Positions 48,845 to 59,159 of a stretch of DNA of 64,000 bases are shown in pieces. A model generated the notes under the pieces. That model was not told the DNA's origin, did no database searches, and was given only the letters and a program-made list of their open reading frames with translations. A program made the translations under genes and the position numbers. Position 1 is the stretch's first letter. Each line of letters opens with the position of its first letter. Origin of the DNA: Mongoliibacter sp. (GTDB taxonomy: Bacteria > Bacteroidota > Bacteroidia > Cytophagales > Cyclobacteriaceae); NCBI RefSeq assembly GCF_007692705.1, contig NZ_REBN01000201.1:1-64000 (forward strand), in the 5' to 3' direction.

Positions 48845-50293
48845 ATGAAAAAATTAATTACGCTCATCTTGACTCTTGGAATATTTTTTCAAGGAAATGC
48901 TCAAGAGACCAATCACGAGTCCTTCATTGTCCGTCAACTGGACTCCAATACCGAAAAGTATAGTAAAATAGCAAGGGAAATTTGGGAAAATCCCGAACTC
49001 GGTTATCTGGAATATATTTCTTCTGAAATACTTATAGACGAACTTAAGTCTTCTGGATTTGATGTAGAAATAGGAGTAGCCGGTTTGCCTACTTCCTTTG
49101 TCGCGACATACGATAAAGGAGGCCCTGTAATAGGTTTTTTAGCTGAATATGATGCGTTACCTGGCTTGTCCCAAGATGCTGTGCCATTCAGAATGGAATT
49201 GGTAGAAGGAGGTAATGGTCATGGTTGCGGACACAACCTGTTTGGAACAGCTGTGGTAGCTTCAGGTGTGGCTTTGAAAGAGTGGATAGATGAAAATAAT
49301 ATTCAAGCAACCATCAAAATATTTGGTACTCCGGCTGAAGAAGGTGGTGCCGGGAAAGCTTTTATGGTAAGAGAAGGTCTTTTTGAGGGAGTTGATGCGG
49401 TGATTAATTGGCACCCTTCGGACAGAAATTCTGCCAATGCATCTACTTGTACTGCTGTAATGCAGGGGTATTTTAAGTTTCGAGGACAATCTGCGCATGC
49501 TGCGGGCTCTCCGGAGCGCGGAAGATCTGCTCTTGATGGGGTAGAAGCCATGAATATGATGGTGAACATGATGAGAGAACATGTGGATCAGGAAAGCCGC
49601 ATACATTATGTCATTGTGAATGGTGGTATGGCCGCCAATGTAGTTCCTGACTATGCAGTGGTTGAATACATGGTAAGGCATCCTGATGTCAAAGAAGTAA
49701 AAGACATTTGGCAAAGGGTAATAAAAGCATCTGAGGGTGCTGCTATGGGTACCGGAACAGAAGTGGAAGTTGAATTGGTATCTGGTATTTATGGACTTCT
49801 TCCTAATGAAACTTTAGCCAAAACCATGCATAAAAATCTGTCTGCAGTAGGTGGAGTAGAGTATGATGAAGAAGAGATAGAGTTTGCAAGAAAAATTCAG
49901 GAAACCTTAAACTCTCCCAAGGTACCATCACTTTCAATCGCCAAAGAAATTCAACCTTACAGGTTAAATCATTTTCCAGCTTCCACAGACGTTGGAGATG
50001 TCAGTTATGTTACCCCGACGGTGGGTTTGGGTACTGCCACTTGGGTTCCTGGTACTGCGGCCCATACTTGGCAAGCCACCGCTGCAGATGGCATGAGTAT
50101 AGGGTATAAAGGGATGATGGTGGCTGCCAAAACAATGGCGCTTACCGGAAAAGACCTTATCCTTAATCCACTATTGATCAAAGAAGCTAAAAAGGAGTTT
50201 GACGAAAGGTTGGACGGTTATGTTTATGAAGCATTAATAGGAGATATAGATCCTCCTTTGGATTTTAGAAAAGCTCAAAATAAAGTCAAGTAA
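48845..50293 (+). CDS. M20-family amidohydrolase (AbgB-like), secreted
   Basis: Signal peptide; EYDALPGL, GNGHGCGHNLFGTAVVASGVALK, GTPAEEGGAGK, GQSAHAAGSPERGRSALDGVEAMN. Confidence 0.92.
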   Translation: MKKLITLILTLGIFFQGNAQETNHESFIVRQLDSNTEKYSKIAREIWENPELGYLEYISSEILIDELKSSGFDVEIGVAGLPTSFVATYDKGGPVIGFLAEYDALPGLSQDAVPFRMELVEGGNGHGCGHNLFGTAVVASGVALKEWIDENNIQATIKIFGTPAEEGGAGKAFMVREGLFEGVDAVINWHPSDRNSANASTCTAVMQGYFKFRGQSAHAAGSPERGRSALDGVEAMNMMVNMMREHVDQESRIHYVIVNGGMAANVVPDYAVVEYMVRHPDVKEVKDIWQRVIKASEGAAMGTGTEVEVELVSGIYGLLPNETLAKTMHKNLSAVGGVEYDEEEIEFARKIQETLNSPKVPSLSIAKEIQPYRLNHFPASTDVGDVSYVTPTVGLGTATWVPGTAAHTWQATAADGMSIGYKGMMVAAKTMALTGKDLILNPLLIKEAKKEFDERLDGYVYEALIGDIDPPLDFRKAQNKVK

Positions 50294-50300
50294 GCAAGAA

Positions 50301-50335
50301 AAAAAGCCTCTGAAATCAATCAGAGGCTTTTTTTT
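50301..50335. terminator. Bidirectional intrinsic terminator between M20 and M3 genes
   Basis: AAAAAGCCTCTGA-AATCAA-TCAGAGGCTTTTTTTT. Confidence 0.8.
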
Positions 50336-52364
50336 AGGAAACAAGTCCTGCCCTTTTAAGCAAGGCTTCTGGTTGTGGTTCTCGACCCCTAAACCTTTTA
50401 TACAGTATGGATGGGTGTTCAGTGCCTCCGGCAGCAAGTATATTTTCATGGAAGGACTTTGCCGTTTCTTTGTCAAAAACTCCTTTTTCCAAAAACAACT
50501 CAAATGCGTCTGCATCTAAAACTTCAGCCCATTTGTAGCTATAATAACCCGCAGCATACCCCCCCTGAAATATGTGGGAAAATGAAGTGCTCATCATAGT
50601 GCCCTCTACTTCAGGAAGCAGTTTGGTCTTACTCATTATTTCCATTTCAAATTCAGGTATATCTTTTATTTTTTCGGGATCTGTTCCATGAAAGGCCATG
50701 TCTAATAAACCTAAGCTGATCTGTCTTACAGTTTGATAACCTTGATGGAAATTAGAGGCTTGTTTGATCTTTAAAACCAAATCTTCCGGAATCTTTTCCC
50801 CTGTTTCATAATGTTTTGCAAAGAGGTCAAGGCATTCCTTTTCATAACACCAGTTTTCTAAAATCTGGGAAGGCAGTTCCACAAAATCCCAATATACGCT
50901 TGTCCCAGTCAGGGACTCGTAATTTCCTTTTGCCAGCATGCCGTGAAGGGCGTGTCCAAATTCATGAAAAAGTGTTGTAACTTCATTAAATGTCAGAAGT
51001 GATGGCTTGGTCTTGGTTGGCTTGGTGAAGTTACATACTATAGAGACATGAGGTCGGATTTCATTTCCATTGACGGTCTTCTGACCACGATAGCTTGTCA
51101 TCCAAGCACCGGTTCTCTTTCCGGGCCTAGGAAAAAAATCCGCATAGAATACCGCAACATGGTTGTTATTTGCATCCAATACTTCATATGTGGTTACATC
51201 AGGGTGGTATTTTGGTATTTTATTGTTTTGCTTTAACTTGATTCCAAATAATATCTCTGCTGTTTGAAACACACCATTCACCACATTTTCCAATTTGAAA
51301 TAAGGACGCAATAATTCATCATCTATTGCATATTTCTTCTTTTTGAGTTTTTCAGCATAAAATGCCAAATCCCACTTTTCCAGTTTTTCCAATCCGTCTA
51401 ACTCAAATGCGAAAGCAGTCAATTCCCGAATTTCTTCTTGAGCCTTGGGTTTTGCTTTTTCAAGTAATTCCTCTAAAAAAACCATCACTTTTGATGCACT
51501 CTTGGCCATTCTTTCTTCAAGAACAAAGTCAGCATGACTTTTATATCCAAGGAGATTGGCCCTTTCGTTTTTGAGCCTCAACATTTCTTGGATATTATTT
51601 TTATTATCTAAGTTATCCCCTTTACAGGCTTTAGTATTGTAGGCAATAAAAAGCTCCTTTCGCAGTTCCCGGTCCTTGATGTAAGTCATAAATGGAATGT
51701 AGCTTGGGAACGCCAAAGTAAACATCCATTTTCCACCCTTGCCTTTTTCTTCTGCTGTCTGTGCAGCCGCTTCCCGAATATCCTCAGGAAGACCGTCAAT
51801 TTTAGATTCATCAGCTATCAAAAGCTCATACTTGTTTGTTTCTGCCAAGACATTTTCTCCAAATGTCAGGCTCAGTTTTGATAAACTTCTATCGATTTCC
51901 CGCAACTTAGTTTTTTGTTCGTCGCTAAGGTTAGCACCATTTCTGATAAAGGTCTTGTAAGTTTTTTCCAGGAGTGTCATTTGCTCCGGGCTTAAATTCA
52001 AGTCCTCCTTTTGCACATATACCTGTTCAATGGAATTGAAAAGCTCTTGGTCCAACAGAATATCATTTCCATAAGCTGTAAGCAAAGGGGAAATTTCTTG
52101 AGCCAATTGTTGGATTTCAGCATTGGTTTCCGCACTGTTGAGATTGAAAAAGACAGAGGAGACTACATTCAGCCTTTCTCCTGCATTATCCAATGCAACA
52201 ATGGTGTTTTCGAAAGTAGGTAAACCAACCTTTTTTATTTGAGCTATATCTTTTTTGGCTGCTTTGATGCATTCCTGAATGGCAGGAAGAAAGTGTTCGT
52301 TTTTGATTTTATCAAAAGGAGGGGTATCAAAGGGAGTTGAAAATTTCTCTAATAATGGATTCAT
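50334..52364 (-). CDS. M3-family peptidase (oligopeptidase A/Dcp-like)
   Basis: Zinc site TLFHEFGHALHGML; VELPSQILENWCYE; HIFQGGYAAGYYSYKWAEVLDADAFELF. Confidence 0.95.
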   Translation of the reverse strand: MNPLLEKFSTPFDTPPFDKIKNEHFLPAIQECIKAAKKDIAQIKKVGLPTFENTIVALDNAGERLNVVSSVFFNLNSAETNAEIQQLAQEISPLLTAYGNDILLDQELFNSIEQVYVQKEDLNLSPEQMTLLEKTYKTFIRNGANLSDEQKTKLREIDRSLSKLSLTFGENVLAETNKYELLIADESKIDGLPEDIREAAAQTAEEKGKGGKWMFTLAFPSYIPFMTYIKDRELRKELFIAYNTKACKGDNLDNKNNIQEMLRLKNERANLLGYKSHADFVLEERMAKSASKVMVFLEELLEKAKPKAQEEIRELTAFAFELDGLEKLEKWDLAFYAEKLKKKKYAIDDELLRPYFKLENVVNGVFQTAEILFGIKLKQNNKIPKYHPDVTTYEVLDANNNHVAVFYADFFPRPGKRTGAWMTSYRGQKTVNGNEIRPHVSIVCNFTKPTKTKPSLLTFNEVTTLFHEFGHALHGMLAKGNYESLTGTSVYWDFVELPSQILENWCYEKECLDLFAKHYETGEKIPEDLVLKIKQASNFHQGYQTVRQISLGLLDMAFHGTDPEKIKDIPEFEMEIMSKTKLLPEVEGTMMSTSFSHIFQGGYAAGYYSYKWAEVLDADAFELFLEKGVFDKETAKSFHENILAAGGTEHPSILYKRFRGREPQPEALLKRAGLVS

Positions 52365-52585
52365 TTATTATAATTTTAATGACTGTCTCAAAGTTATGAT
52401 GACAAATTTAAGGAACTTATACTCTATTTGAAGTTTGGGAAAGTGTAGATCATATTTCTTTATCAGGAATTAATTAATCGTGTAAACCCAGTTTTCTAAG
52501 TGAATACAAAATATGAACACTATTAAGGGCTTAATAGGTCAGATTATCAAAAGGATTTATGAAAATTCATTTCTCTCCTGGATAT

Positions 52586-53236
52586 TTAATTTCTGTAAAC
52601 CATGATATAAAAAAGTAGCCACAGTAAAAATACCACCAAATAACTTCCAATAATTACAAATGTAGATGCTTTTATAGGTCTGTTGCTAATGGTATGGAAG
52701 CCCAGTATCAAAAGAATTATATAGAGAAATTCAAACAGATTCAGGGCTTGGAGGGGGTATCTGTATTTGTCAGCAATTGCATCTTGATCAAAAAGCTGGT
52801 ATAAAGATAATGGGTAAAAATTTTTGATTTCGAGATAGGAAGTATTTTCGGAAGGACTGATAAAAATAAGCATCCTAATGATTTCAGGAAAAAGGAAAAC
52901 CAATTCGGCCACCATAACATATTTCCAAAGCACTTTGAAAGATACCTTATATCCAAAAGTAAAAGCACCTGTCCAGATCACAAATGCGGTCAACGTAAAT
53001 TTCCAGAGTAGGGAAAACGGAGTCCAAATGTAGTTTAGAGTATTGAAAATATGCATATAGGAGAAGGCACCGTCTGCCTCTAGCTCTTCGTATCCTGGAA
53101 TTGATTTGATAATGATATCGTTAGTAATAATCCTTACTGTCAAAAATAATATTACAAGAATCAAAAAAAACACCCGTTTGTCGAAATCTAAAAAGGATTC
53201 TATTCGTTGAGAAGTTGGGCTTTGCGATTTTGGCAT
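52586..53236 (-). CDS. Hypothetical multi-TM membrane protein (Yip1-like topology)
   Basis: Five or so hydrophobic segments; no diagnostic motif. Confidence 0.6.
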   Translation of the reverse strand: MPKSQSPTSQRIESFLDFDKRVFFLILVILFLTVRIITNDIIIKSIPGYEELEADGAFSYMHIFNTLNYIWTPFSLLWKFTLTAFVIWTGAFTFGYKVSFKVLWKYVMVAELVFLFPEIIRMLIFISPSENTSYLEIKNFYPLSLYQLFDQDAIADKYRYPLQALNLFEFLYIILLILGFHTISNRPIKASTFVIIGSYLVVFLLWLLFYIMVYRN

Positions 53237-53312
53237 GTTTCTAAATAAATATTGGTAAATCTAAATTATTGTTTGGAATTGGCTATAGTTTTGCCCGATA
53301 ATTGAAATTTAT

Positions 53313-54506
53313 ATGTTGAGAACCTTATTCTTACTTATCCATTTAATGGTAGGATCCAGCTTACTTGCAAAAGCGCAGGAGCCTCCTCTGGATGATATTA
53401 CAGCAGAGGCTAACCCCTATCTATTATTGGACAAAGGGCTACAGTTTAGGATAACGGAAAATGTGAATGCACTCTACAACTTTGATTTTGAAAAGGCGGA
53501 AAGAGGTTTTAGAGTCATACAATATCAATACCCAGATCATCCACTTCCCTATTTTTTGAATGGATTGAGTACCTGGTGGAAAATTGCACCCGATATTGAA
53601 AATAAAAAATTCGATAATCGCTTTTTGAATCAGATGGATATTGTTATTGACAAGGCTAAGAAGGTGCTGGACGATGATCCTGAAAATAAAGAGGCGGCAT
53701 TTTTCTTGGCAGGAGCATATGGTTTTCAGGGAAGGTTACTGAGTGAGAGGAAGAGCTGGACCAAAGCTACTTTTGCGGGTAAAAATGCTTTAAAATACCT
53801 AAACCTCAGTAGAGGTGAAGAAGAGTTGAATCCAGAGCTTTTATTGGGAGATGCGCTGTTTAATTACTTTTCTGTGTGGATTCCCGAAAATTATCCAATC
53901 TTAAAACCCGTGGTTGCACTTTTCCCGAAGGGTGATAAAACACTTGGGCTTCAACAACTCGAAGATGTTGCACAGAATGCATTCTATGCAAGGGTCGAAG
54001 CGCAGTATTTCCTGTTCAGACTATATGGTGCAGAGGAAAAACAGCCTTACAAAGCTTTAGCGATCACAGAGTATTTAAATGATAAATATCCTAATAACCC
54101 TTATTTCCATAGGTCTTATGCAAGACAACTTTATACAGTTGGCAGGGTGGTAGAAGCCAAGGAAGTCTCTGAGGCAATCTTAAAGAGAATCGACGAAAAG
54201 TGGACAGGATATGAATCTAACAGTGGGAGGTACGCGGCATTTTATATTGCACAATTTCATGAGCGGATCAACAATAAGGAGGAAGCAAAGAAATATTATT
54301 TAAAGACTTTATCTTATGGTGAAGAGTCCGAAAGTCAAGAAAGTGGCTACTATTTATATTCTCTAATAGCTTTGGGGAAAATGGCAAATGAAGATAAAGA
54401 CAAGAAAGCAGCTAAGGCTTATTTCAACAAAGTAAAGAAATATGCGAAGAGAAAACACCCTGCGCACAAAGAGGCTAGAGATTATATCAAAAAGAATAAA
54501 CTTTAA
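53313..54506 (+). CDS. Tetratricopeptide-repeat-like secreted protein
   Basis: Signal peptide; alpha-helical repeat pattern (YNFDFEKAERGFRVIQYQYPDHPLPYFLNGLS; NNKEEAKKYYLKTLSYGEESESQESGYYLYSLIALGKM). Confidence 0.75.
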   Translation: MLRTLFLLIHLMVGSSLLAKAQEPPLDDITAEANPYLLLDKGLQFRITENVNALYNFDFEKAERGFRVIQYQYPDHPLPYFLNGLSTWWKIAPDIENKKFDNRFLNQMDIVIDKAKKVLDDDPENKEAAFFLAGAYGFQGRLLSERKSWTKATFAGKNALKYLNLSRGEEELNPELLLGDALFNYFSVWIPENYPILKPVVALFPKGDKTLGLQQLEDVAQNAFYARVEAQYFLFRLYGAEEKQPYKALAITEYLNDKYPNNPYFHRSYARQLYTVGRVVEAKEVSEAILKRIDEKWTGYESNSGRYAAFYIAQFHERINNKEEAKKYYLKTLSYGEESESQESGYYLYSLIALGKMANEDKDKKAAKAYFNKVKKYAKRKHPAHKEARDYIKKNKL

Positions 54507-54647
54507 TCTAATTATTCCGTAGGCTTCTTATAAAATCAGGAGATAATTTGAATATATTCAATTACTTGGAAATATTTCTCTGTTAAATTAAGTAAAATCG
54601 ACTTATCAAATAACAATATTTCGAAATCTCCTCCGTTTTTTGTGAGT

Positions 54648-54684
54648 AATTGTTTTAAAACAATTTTAAAAAATATTAACTTTG
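54648..54684 (+). promoter_or_regulatory. 18-bp perfect palindrome plus candidate -7 element upstream of lrp-like gene
   Basis: AATTGTTTTAAAACAATT (54648-54665) followed by TAACTTTG (54677-54684), 31 nt before ATG 54716. Confidence 0.55.
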
Positions 54685-54715
54685 CACAACATAAAATTTT
54701 GTAAATAATACAATC

Positions 54716-55198
54716 ATGGATAATAGCATAAGAGTGAAATTCGACAAAATAGACCGCAAGATTCTAGAAATCTTACAAGCCAACGCAAAAATCACTAATG
54801 CCCAGCTTTCCAAGGATATTGGACTTTCTCCGGCACCGACTCTAGAAAGAGTAAAAAAATTGGAGCAGTCTGGGATTATCAAAAGCTACCATGCTAAATT
54901 AGATCCGGAAAGAATTGGCCTAGGAGTAAGTACTTTTGTTTTGGTAAGCCTAGTAGGCCACAACAAAGGAAATATTGATGCCTTTATGAAAGAGATCAAT
55001 CAGATTCCTGAAGTAATCGAGTGTCACCACATCACAGGTACAGGGGATTTTATCCTGAAGATCATCGCTAAAGACATAACTGCATACCAAAAATTAATGC
55101 TTGAAAAGGTATCCGAAATCAAAGAGGTAGACTCTATGCAATCAATGGTTATTCTTTCTACTTTTAAGGATAGTAAGGTATTACCCATCCCAGCTTAA
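54716..55198 (+). CDS. Lrp/AsnC-family transcriptional regulator
   Basis: KIDRKILEILQANAKITNAQLSKDIGLSPAPTLERVKKLEQSGIIKSYHAKLDPERIGL and RAM domain. Confidence 0.95.
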   Translation: MDNSIRVKFDKIDRKILEILQANAKITNAQLSKDIGLSPAPTLERVKKLEQSGIIKSYHAKLDPERIGLGVSTFVLVSLVGHNKGNIDAFMKEINQIPEVIECHHITGTGDFILKIIAKDITAYQKLMLEKVSEIKEVDSMQSMVILSTFKDSKVLPIPA

Positions 55199-55245
55199 TC
55201 TAGAAAATTTTAAATTGAGGGTGGCTAGTCAGCTACCCTTTTTTT

Positions 55246-55797
55246 ATGCTCATAATTATGGAAAACCCCTGGAAAACTAAATCCACTCAAGTAAAATATC
55301 AGAATTCCTGGATTGAAGTAACTGAACATCAGGTAGTAAATCCAAGTGGAAGTGATAGTATTTATGGTAAAGTTCATTTTAAAAACAAGGCCCTAGGGAT
55401 TATTCCTGTTGATAAAGAAGGTAATACATGGTTGGTAGGTCAGCATCGATATCCTTTAAATGAATATTCTTGGGAGATACCTATGGGTGGAGGACCTTTG
55501 GAATTGGATATTCTGGAGTCAGCCAAAAGGGAGTTAAAGGAAGAAACGGGGATATCTGCCACAAAATGGACAAATATCATGAGGTTGCATACTTCGAACT
55601 CAGTGACAGATGAAGAGGCTTTCGTATACCTAGCTGAAGACCTTACTTTTGGGGAAACTGAATTTGAAGAGACAGAAGAATTACAAATCATTAAAATCCC
55701 CTTGAAAGAGGCAGTTCGTAAAGTGATGGAAGGTGAAATCACAGATGCCATATCGGTTGCCGGACTCTTGAAAGTAGCAATGATAAAAAAACTCTGA
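55246..55797 (+). CDS. NUDIX hydrolase (ADP-ribose pyrophosphatase-like)
   Basis: Nudix box GGGPLELDILESAKRELKEETGI; start may be 55258. Confidence 0.92.
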   Translation: MLIIMENPWKTKSTQVKYQNSWIEVTEHQVVNPSGSDSIYGKVHFKNKALGIIPVDKEGNTWLVGQHRYPLNEYSWEIPMGGGPLELDILESAKRELKEETGISATKWTNIMRLHTSNSVTDEEAFVYLAEDLTFGETEFEETEELQIIKIPLKEAVRKVMEGEITDAISVAGLLKVAMIKKL

Positions 55798-55828
55798 TAA
55801 TTTTGTTACGCTAGTATTGAGAGAGAAG

Positions 55829-57196
55829 ATGATACTTAATTTTAAAGACAATTTTTCAAGGACTTTTTATCTGGCCTATCCAGTGATGTTGAGTCAATTG
55901 GGTCAGGTCCTGGTTGGCGTTGCAGATAGTATGATGGTAGGAAGGTTGGGTGCAGAACCTTTGGCAGCCGCTTCACTAGCCAATAGCATATTTTTTGTTG
56001 TATTGATGTTTGGGATTGGCGTATCTATGGCCATTACCCCTTTGGTGGCGATGGCTGATGGAAATGATAACCCTAAGAAGATTTCGAGGATTTTCAACCA
56101 CGGTTTTGTGATCAATATGCTGACTGGTTTCATGCTTTTTTTGATCATTGTTTTTTTCTCTCCCATGCTTAATTTTCTCAATCAGCCGAAGGAGGTTGTA
56201 GTGCTTGCTATTCCTTATCTAGCGATCATAACATTGTCTTTATTGCCATTTATGTTTTTTCAGACCTTCAAACAGTTTGCTGAAGGCTTATCTCAAACCA
56301 AACAGGCAATGTATATCACCTTGCTATGTAATGCTTTGAACGTATTTCTAAACTGGATTTTTATATATGGCAAACTTGGGATACCTGCTATGGGACTCAA
56401 CGGTGCAGGTTGGGCAACCTTGATTTCCCGGGTTATTATGGGTATGGCAATTGCCTATTATGTATGGAAATCCAAACGTTATAAACCATTTGAGTTGAGT
56501 TTTGGATTCAAGAACCTCAATTTTCCTATGGTTTCTAAGTTGCTGAAGATTGGTGTTCCTACAGGCTTTCAGTTTATTTTTGAGGTAGGGGCATTTAGTT
56601 CTGCAGCCATAATGATGGGTTGGATCGGGGTTAATGCCTTGGCCGCTCATCAGATTGCAATAAACCTCGCCTCCATTAGTTATATGATGGCTTCAGGCTT
56701 ATCTGCTGCTGCCATGGTCAGGGTAGGCAATCAACTTGGACGAAAAGATATCATCAGCCTTCGGGAGGCCGGTTTTACTGTCTTTGCCATGGTTACGATG
56801 TTTATGAGTATTTCGGCTATCATTTTTATTGCTTTTAGAGAGTTCTTGCCATCATTGTACATAGATGATATGGAAGTGATTAAAATGAGTGCTACCCTGC
56901 TTATTATTGCAGGATTATTTCAATTATCAGACGGTATTCAAGTTGTGGGTTTGGGCGCGCTCAGAGGAATGTCTGATGTTAAAATTCCTACTATTGTTAC
57001 TCTGGTAGCTTATTGGGTTATCGGCTTACCATTAGGTTATCTATTTGCTTTTTCATGGGGTATGGAAGAGGTAGGGATTTGGATCGGTCTTTTGACGGGA
57101 TTGACCCTGACAGGTATACTCCTGTTGTATAGGTTCCATTATTTGAGCAATAAATTATTAAAAGCCCAACAAAGTAGCTTCAGTCCTGTAACTTGA
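55829..57196 (+). CDS. MATE-family efflux transporter
   Basis: LAYPVMLSQLGQVLVGVADSMMVGRLGAEPLAAASLANS; 12-TM pattern; ATG at 55829 preferred over the track TTG at 55817. Confidence 0.93.
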   Translation: MILNFKDNFSRTFYLAYPVMLSQLGQVLVGVADSMMVGRLGAEPLAAASLANSIFFVVLMFGIGVSMAITPLVAMADGNDNPKKISRIFNHGFVINMLTGFMLFLIIVFFSPMLNFLNQPKEVVVLAIPYLAIITLSLLPFMFFQTFKQFAEGLSQTKQAMYITLLCNALNVFLNWIFIYGKLGIPAMGLNGAGWATLISRVIMGMAIAYYVWKSKRYKPFELSFGFKNLNFPMVSKLLKIGVPTGFQFIFEVGAFSSAAIMMGWIGVNALAAHQIAINLASISYMMASGLSAAAMVRVGNQLGRKDIISLREAGFTVFAMVTMFMSISAIIFIAFREFLPSLYIDDMEVIKMSATLLIIAGLFQLSDGIQVVGLGALRGMSDVKIPTIVTLVAYWVIGLPLGYLFAFSWGMEEVGIWIGLLTGLTLTGILLLYRFHYLSNKLLKAQQSSFSPVT

Positions 57197-57237
57197 CTTT
57201 TTAATTCTGCCAATCTTTCCTATTTTCCGAAGAATTT

Positions 57238-57789
57238 ATGGAAAAAGAGAAAGCCAAACCTGTGGGATTTTCCCGAACCACCATCACTGAGCTGATGATC
57301 CCATCTTATGCTAATTTTGGGGGCAAAATACATGGAGGGATACTTCTGTCTTTAATGGATAAAGTAGCTTTTGCTGCTGCAAGCAAGCATAGTGGTGCCT
57401 ATTGCGTCACCGTTTCCGTGGATACAGTGGATTTTTTACAGCCCGTTGCGGTAGGGGATTTAGTTTCTCTCAAAGCTTCGGTTAATCACGTCGGGAATAG
57501 CTCTATGGTGATTGGAATAAAAGTCATAGCTGAGGATGTCAAGTCAGGGAGTGTTAAACATACCAATACATGCTATTTCACTATGGTAGCTAAAGGTGAT
57601 GACGATAAACCCACTCAAGTTCCTAAGCTAATACTGGAAAGCAAAACAGATGTAAGAAGGTTTGTACAGGCTATTTTTAGAAAAAAACTCAAAAAAGACC
57701 ATACTGAAAAAATGGAAACCATGAAGAAAGGTTGGGATAAGGAGGAAATGTCAAGACTTCTTGAAAACGAAAGATGTATTATTGAATAA
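57238..57789 (+). CDS. Acyl-CoA thioesterase (hotdog fold)
   Basis: ANFGGKIHGGILLSLMDKVAFAAASKHSG, VDTVDFLQPVAVGDLVSLKASVNHVGNSSM. Confidence 0.9.
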   Translation: MEKEKAKPVGFSRTTITELMIPSYANFGGKIHGGILLSLMDKVAFAAASKHSGAYCVTVSVDTVDFLQPVAVGDLVSLKASVNHVGNSSMVIGIKVIAEDVKSGSVKHTNTCYFTMVAKGDDDKPTQVPKLILESKTDVRRFVQAIFRKKLKKDHTEKMETMKKGWDKEEMSRLLENERCIIE

Positions 57790-57804
57790 TAAACTAAACT
57801 GTAA

Positions 57805-59157
57805 ATGAAAAAAATAACATTGATTACCTTATGTCTCTTCTGTTTAGCAGAACTGGCTTTTGCTCAAAAACACAATGTATTGACCCAGAGACAACAGGCG
57901 ACAGTCGTGGACCAGTGGCTGAACGAAAGGATTGAAACCCTACTTCCCGAGTTGATGGATAGGGCAGAACTGGATATGTGGGTATTGATCTCGAGGGAAT
58001 ACAACGAGGATCCTGTGATTCGGACTTTCTTGCCGGGAACTTGGCATGCTGCAAGAAGGAGAACCATGTTGGTTATTTATAAAGCTCCTGGTTCCAACAA
58101 GGTGGAAACTTATGCAGTAGCCCGATATGATGTTGGAGAAGCTTTTAAAAAAGCATGGGACCCTGAAGCTCAACCTGACCAATGGAAAGCACTGAAAGAC
58201 CTGATTGTGGAGAAAAATCCGTCAAAAATAGGCTTGAATATTTCTGATAATTATGGACATGCTGATGGCTTGAACTTAACAGAATACAACAACTTGATGA
58301 AAGTGCTACCTGATGATTTTCATGATAAAATCACATCTGCGGAGAAATTATCAGTGGGGTGGCTGGAGACTAGAACACCTTCGGAAATGGCGACCTACCG
58401 ACATATTCAATCTTTAGCAAACAGCATCATACAAGAAGGGCTTTCCGAATCAGTGATCACTCCAGGTGTCACTACTACAGCAGACGTGCAGTGGTGGTAC
58501 AGAGAAAGGATAAAGGAACTGAAATTGGATACTTGGTTTCATCCTACGGTGGATATCCAAAGAGCAGATGAGAGTTCTAAGGAGCATCTTAGGTCATTCG
58601 CAGTGAATGCAGATAGCGAAGTGATCATGCCGGGGGATTTGTTACATATTGATTTTGGCATTACCTACCTCCGCCTCAATACAGATACCCAACAGTTGGC
58701 TTATGTACTTAAACCTGGAGAAAATGAAGTTCCCAAATATTTGGTAGATGCTTTTAAAGTTGGAAACAGGTTGCAGGATATACTTACCTCTCAGTTTAAA
58801 ACAGGACGTACAGGTAACGAAATTCTTAGAGAGACGAGAAAAATCATGGATCAAGAAGGAATAAAAGGAAGTATTTACTCACATCCTCTTGGCACTCATG
58901 GCCACGCTTCTGGACCAACTATAGGTATGTGGGATAATCAGGGTGATACGCCTGGGGCCGGGGATTACCCTTTGTACCCCAATACCGCATATGCCATAGA
59001 ATTAAATGCTGTAGTTTTTGTGGAAGAATGGAACAAAGACGTAAGAGTAATGCTTGAAGAAGGTGCTTTCTACGATGGAGAGAAAGTGATATACTTCAAT
59101 GGTCGGCAAAGTGAAATCATGCCAATTCCAAGAAATCAATTTTACTTGAAAAATTAA
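57805..59157 (+). CDS. M24-family metallopeptidase (Xaa-Pro aminopeptidase-like), secreted
   Basis: Signal peptide; GDLLHIDFGITYLRLNTDTQQLAYVL, HPLGTHGHASGPTIGMWDNQ, AIELNAV, VRVMLEEGAFYDG. Confidence 0.88.
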   Translation: MKKITLITLCLFCLAELAFAQKHNVLTQRQQATVVDQWLNERIETLLPELMDRAELDMWVLISREYNEDPVIRTFLPGTWHAARRRTMLVIYKAPGSNKVETYAVARYDVGEAFKKAWDPEAQPDQWKALKDLIVEKNPSKIGLNISDNYGHADGLNLTEYNNLMKVLPDDFHDKITSAEKLSVGWLETRTPSEMATYRHIQSLANSIIQEGLSESVITPGVTTTADVQWWYRERIKELKLDTWFHPTVDIQRADESSKEHLRSFAVNADSEVIMPGDLLHIDFGITYLRLNTDTQQLAYVLKPGENEVPKYLVDAFKVGNRLQDILTSQFKTGRTGNEILRETRKIMDQEGIKGSIYSHPLGTHGHASGPTIGMWDNQGDTPGAGDYPLYPNTAYAIELNAVVFVEEWNKDVRVMLEEGAFYDGEKVIYFNGRQSEIMPIPRNQFYLKN

Positions 59158-59159
59158 AT

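Noticed and set aside
49262-49714. 150-aa His-rich minus-strand ORF inside the M20 gene
   Set aside because: Antisense to a strongly supported coding sequence; composition derives from complementing the sense codons
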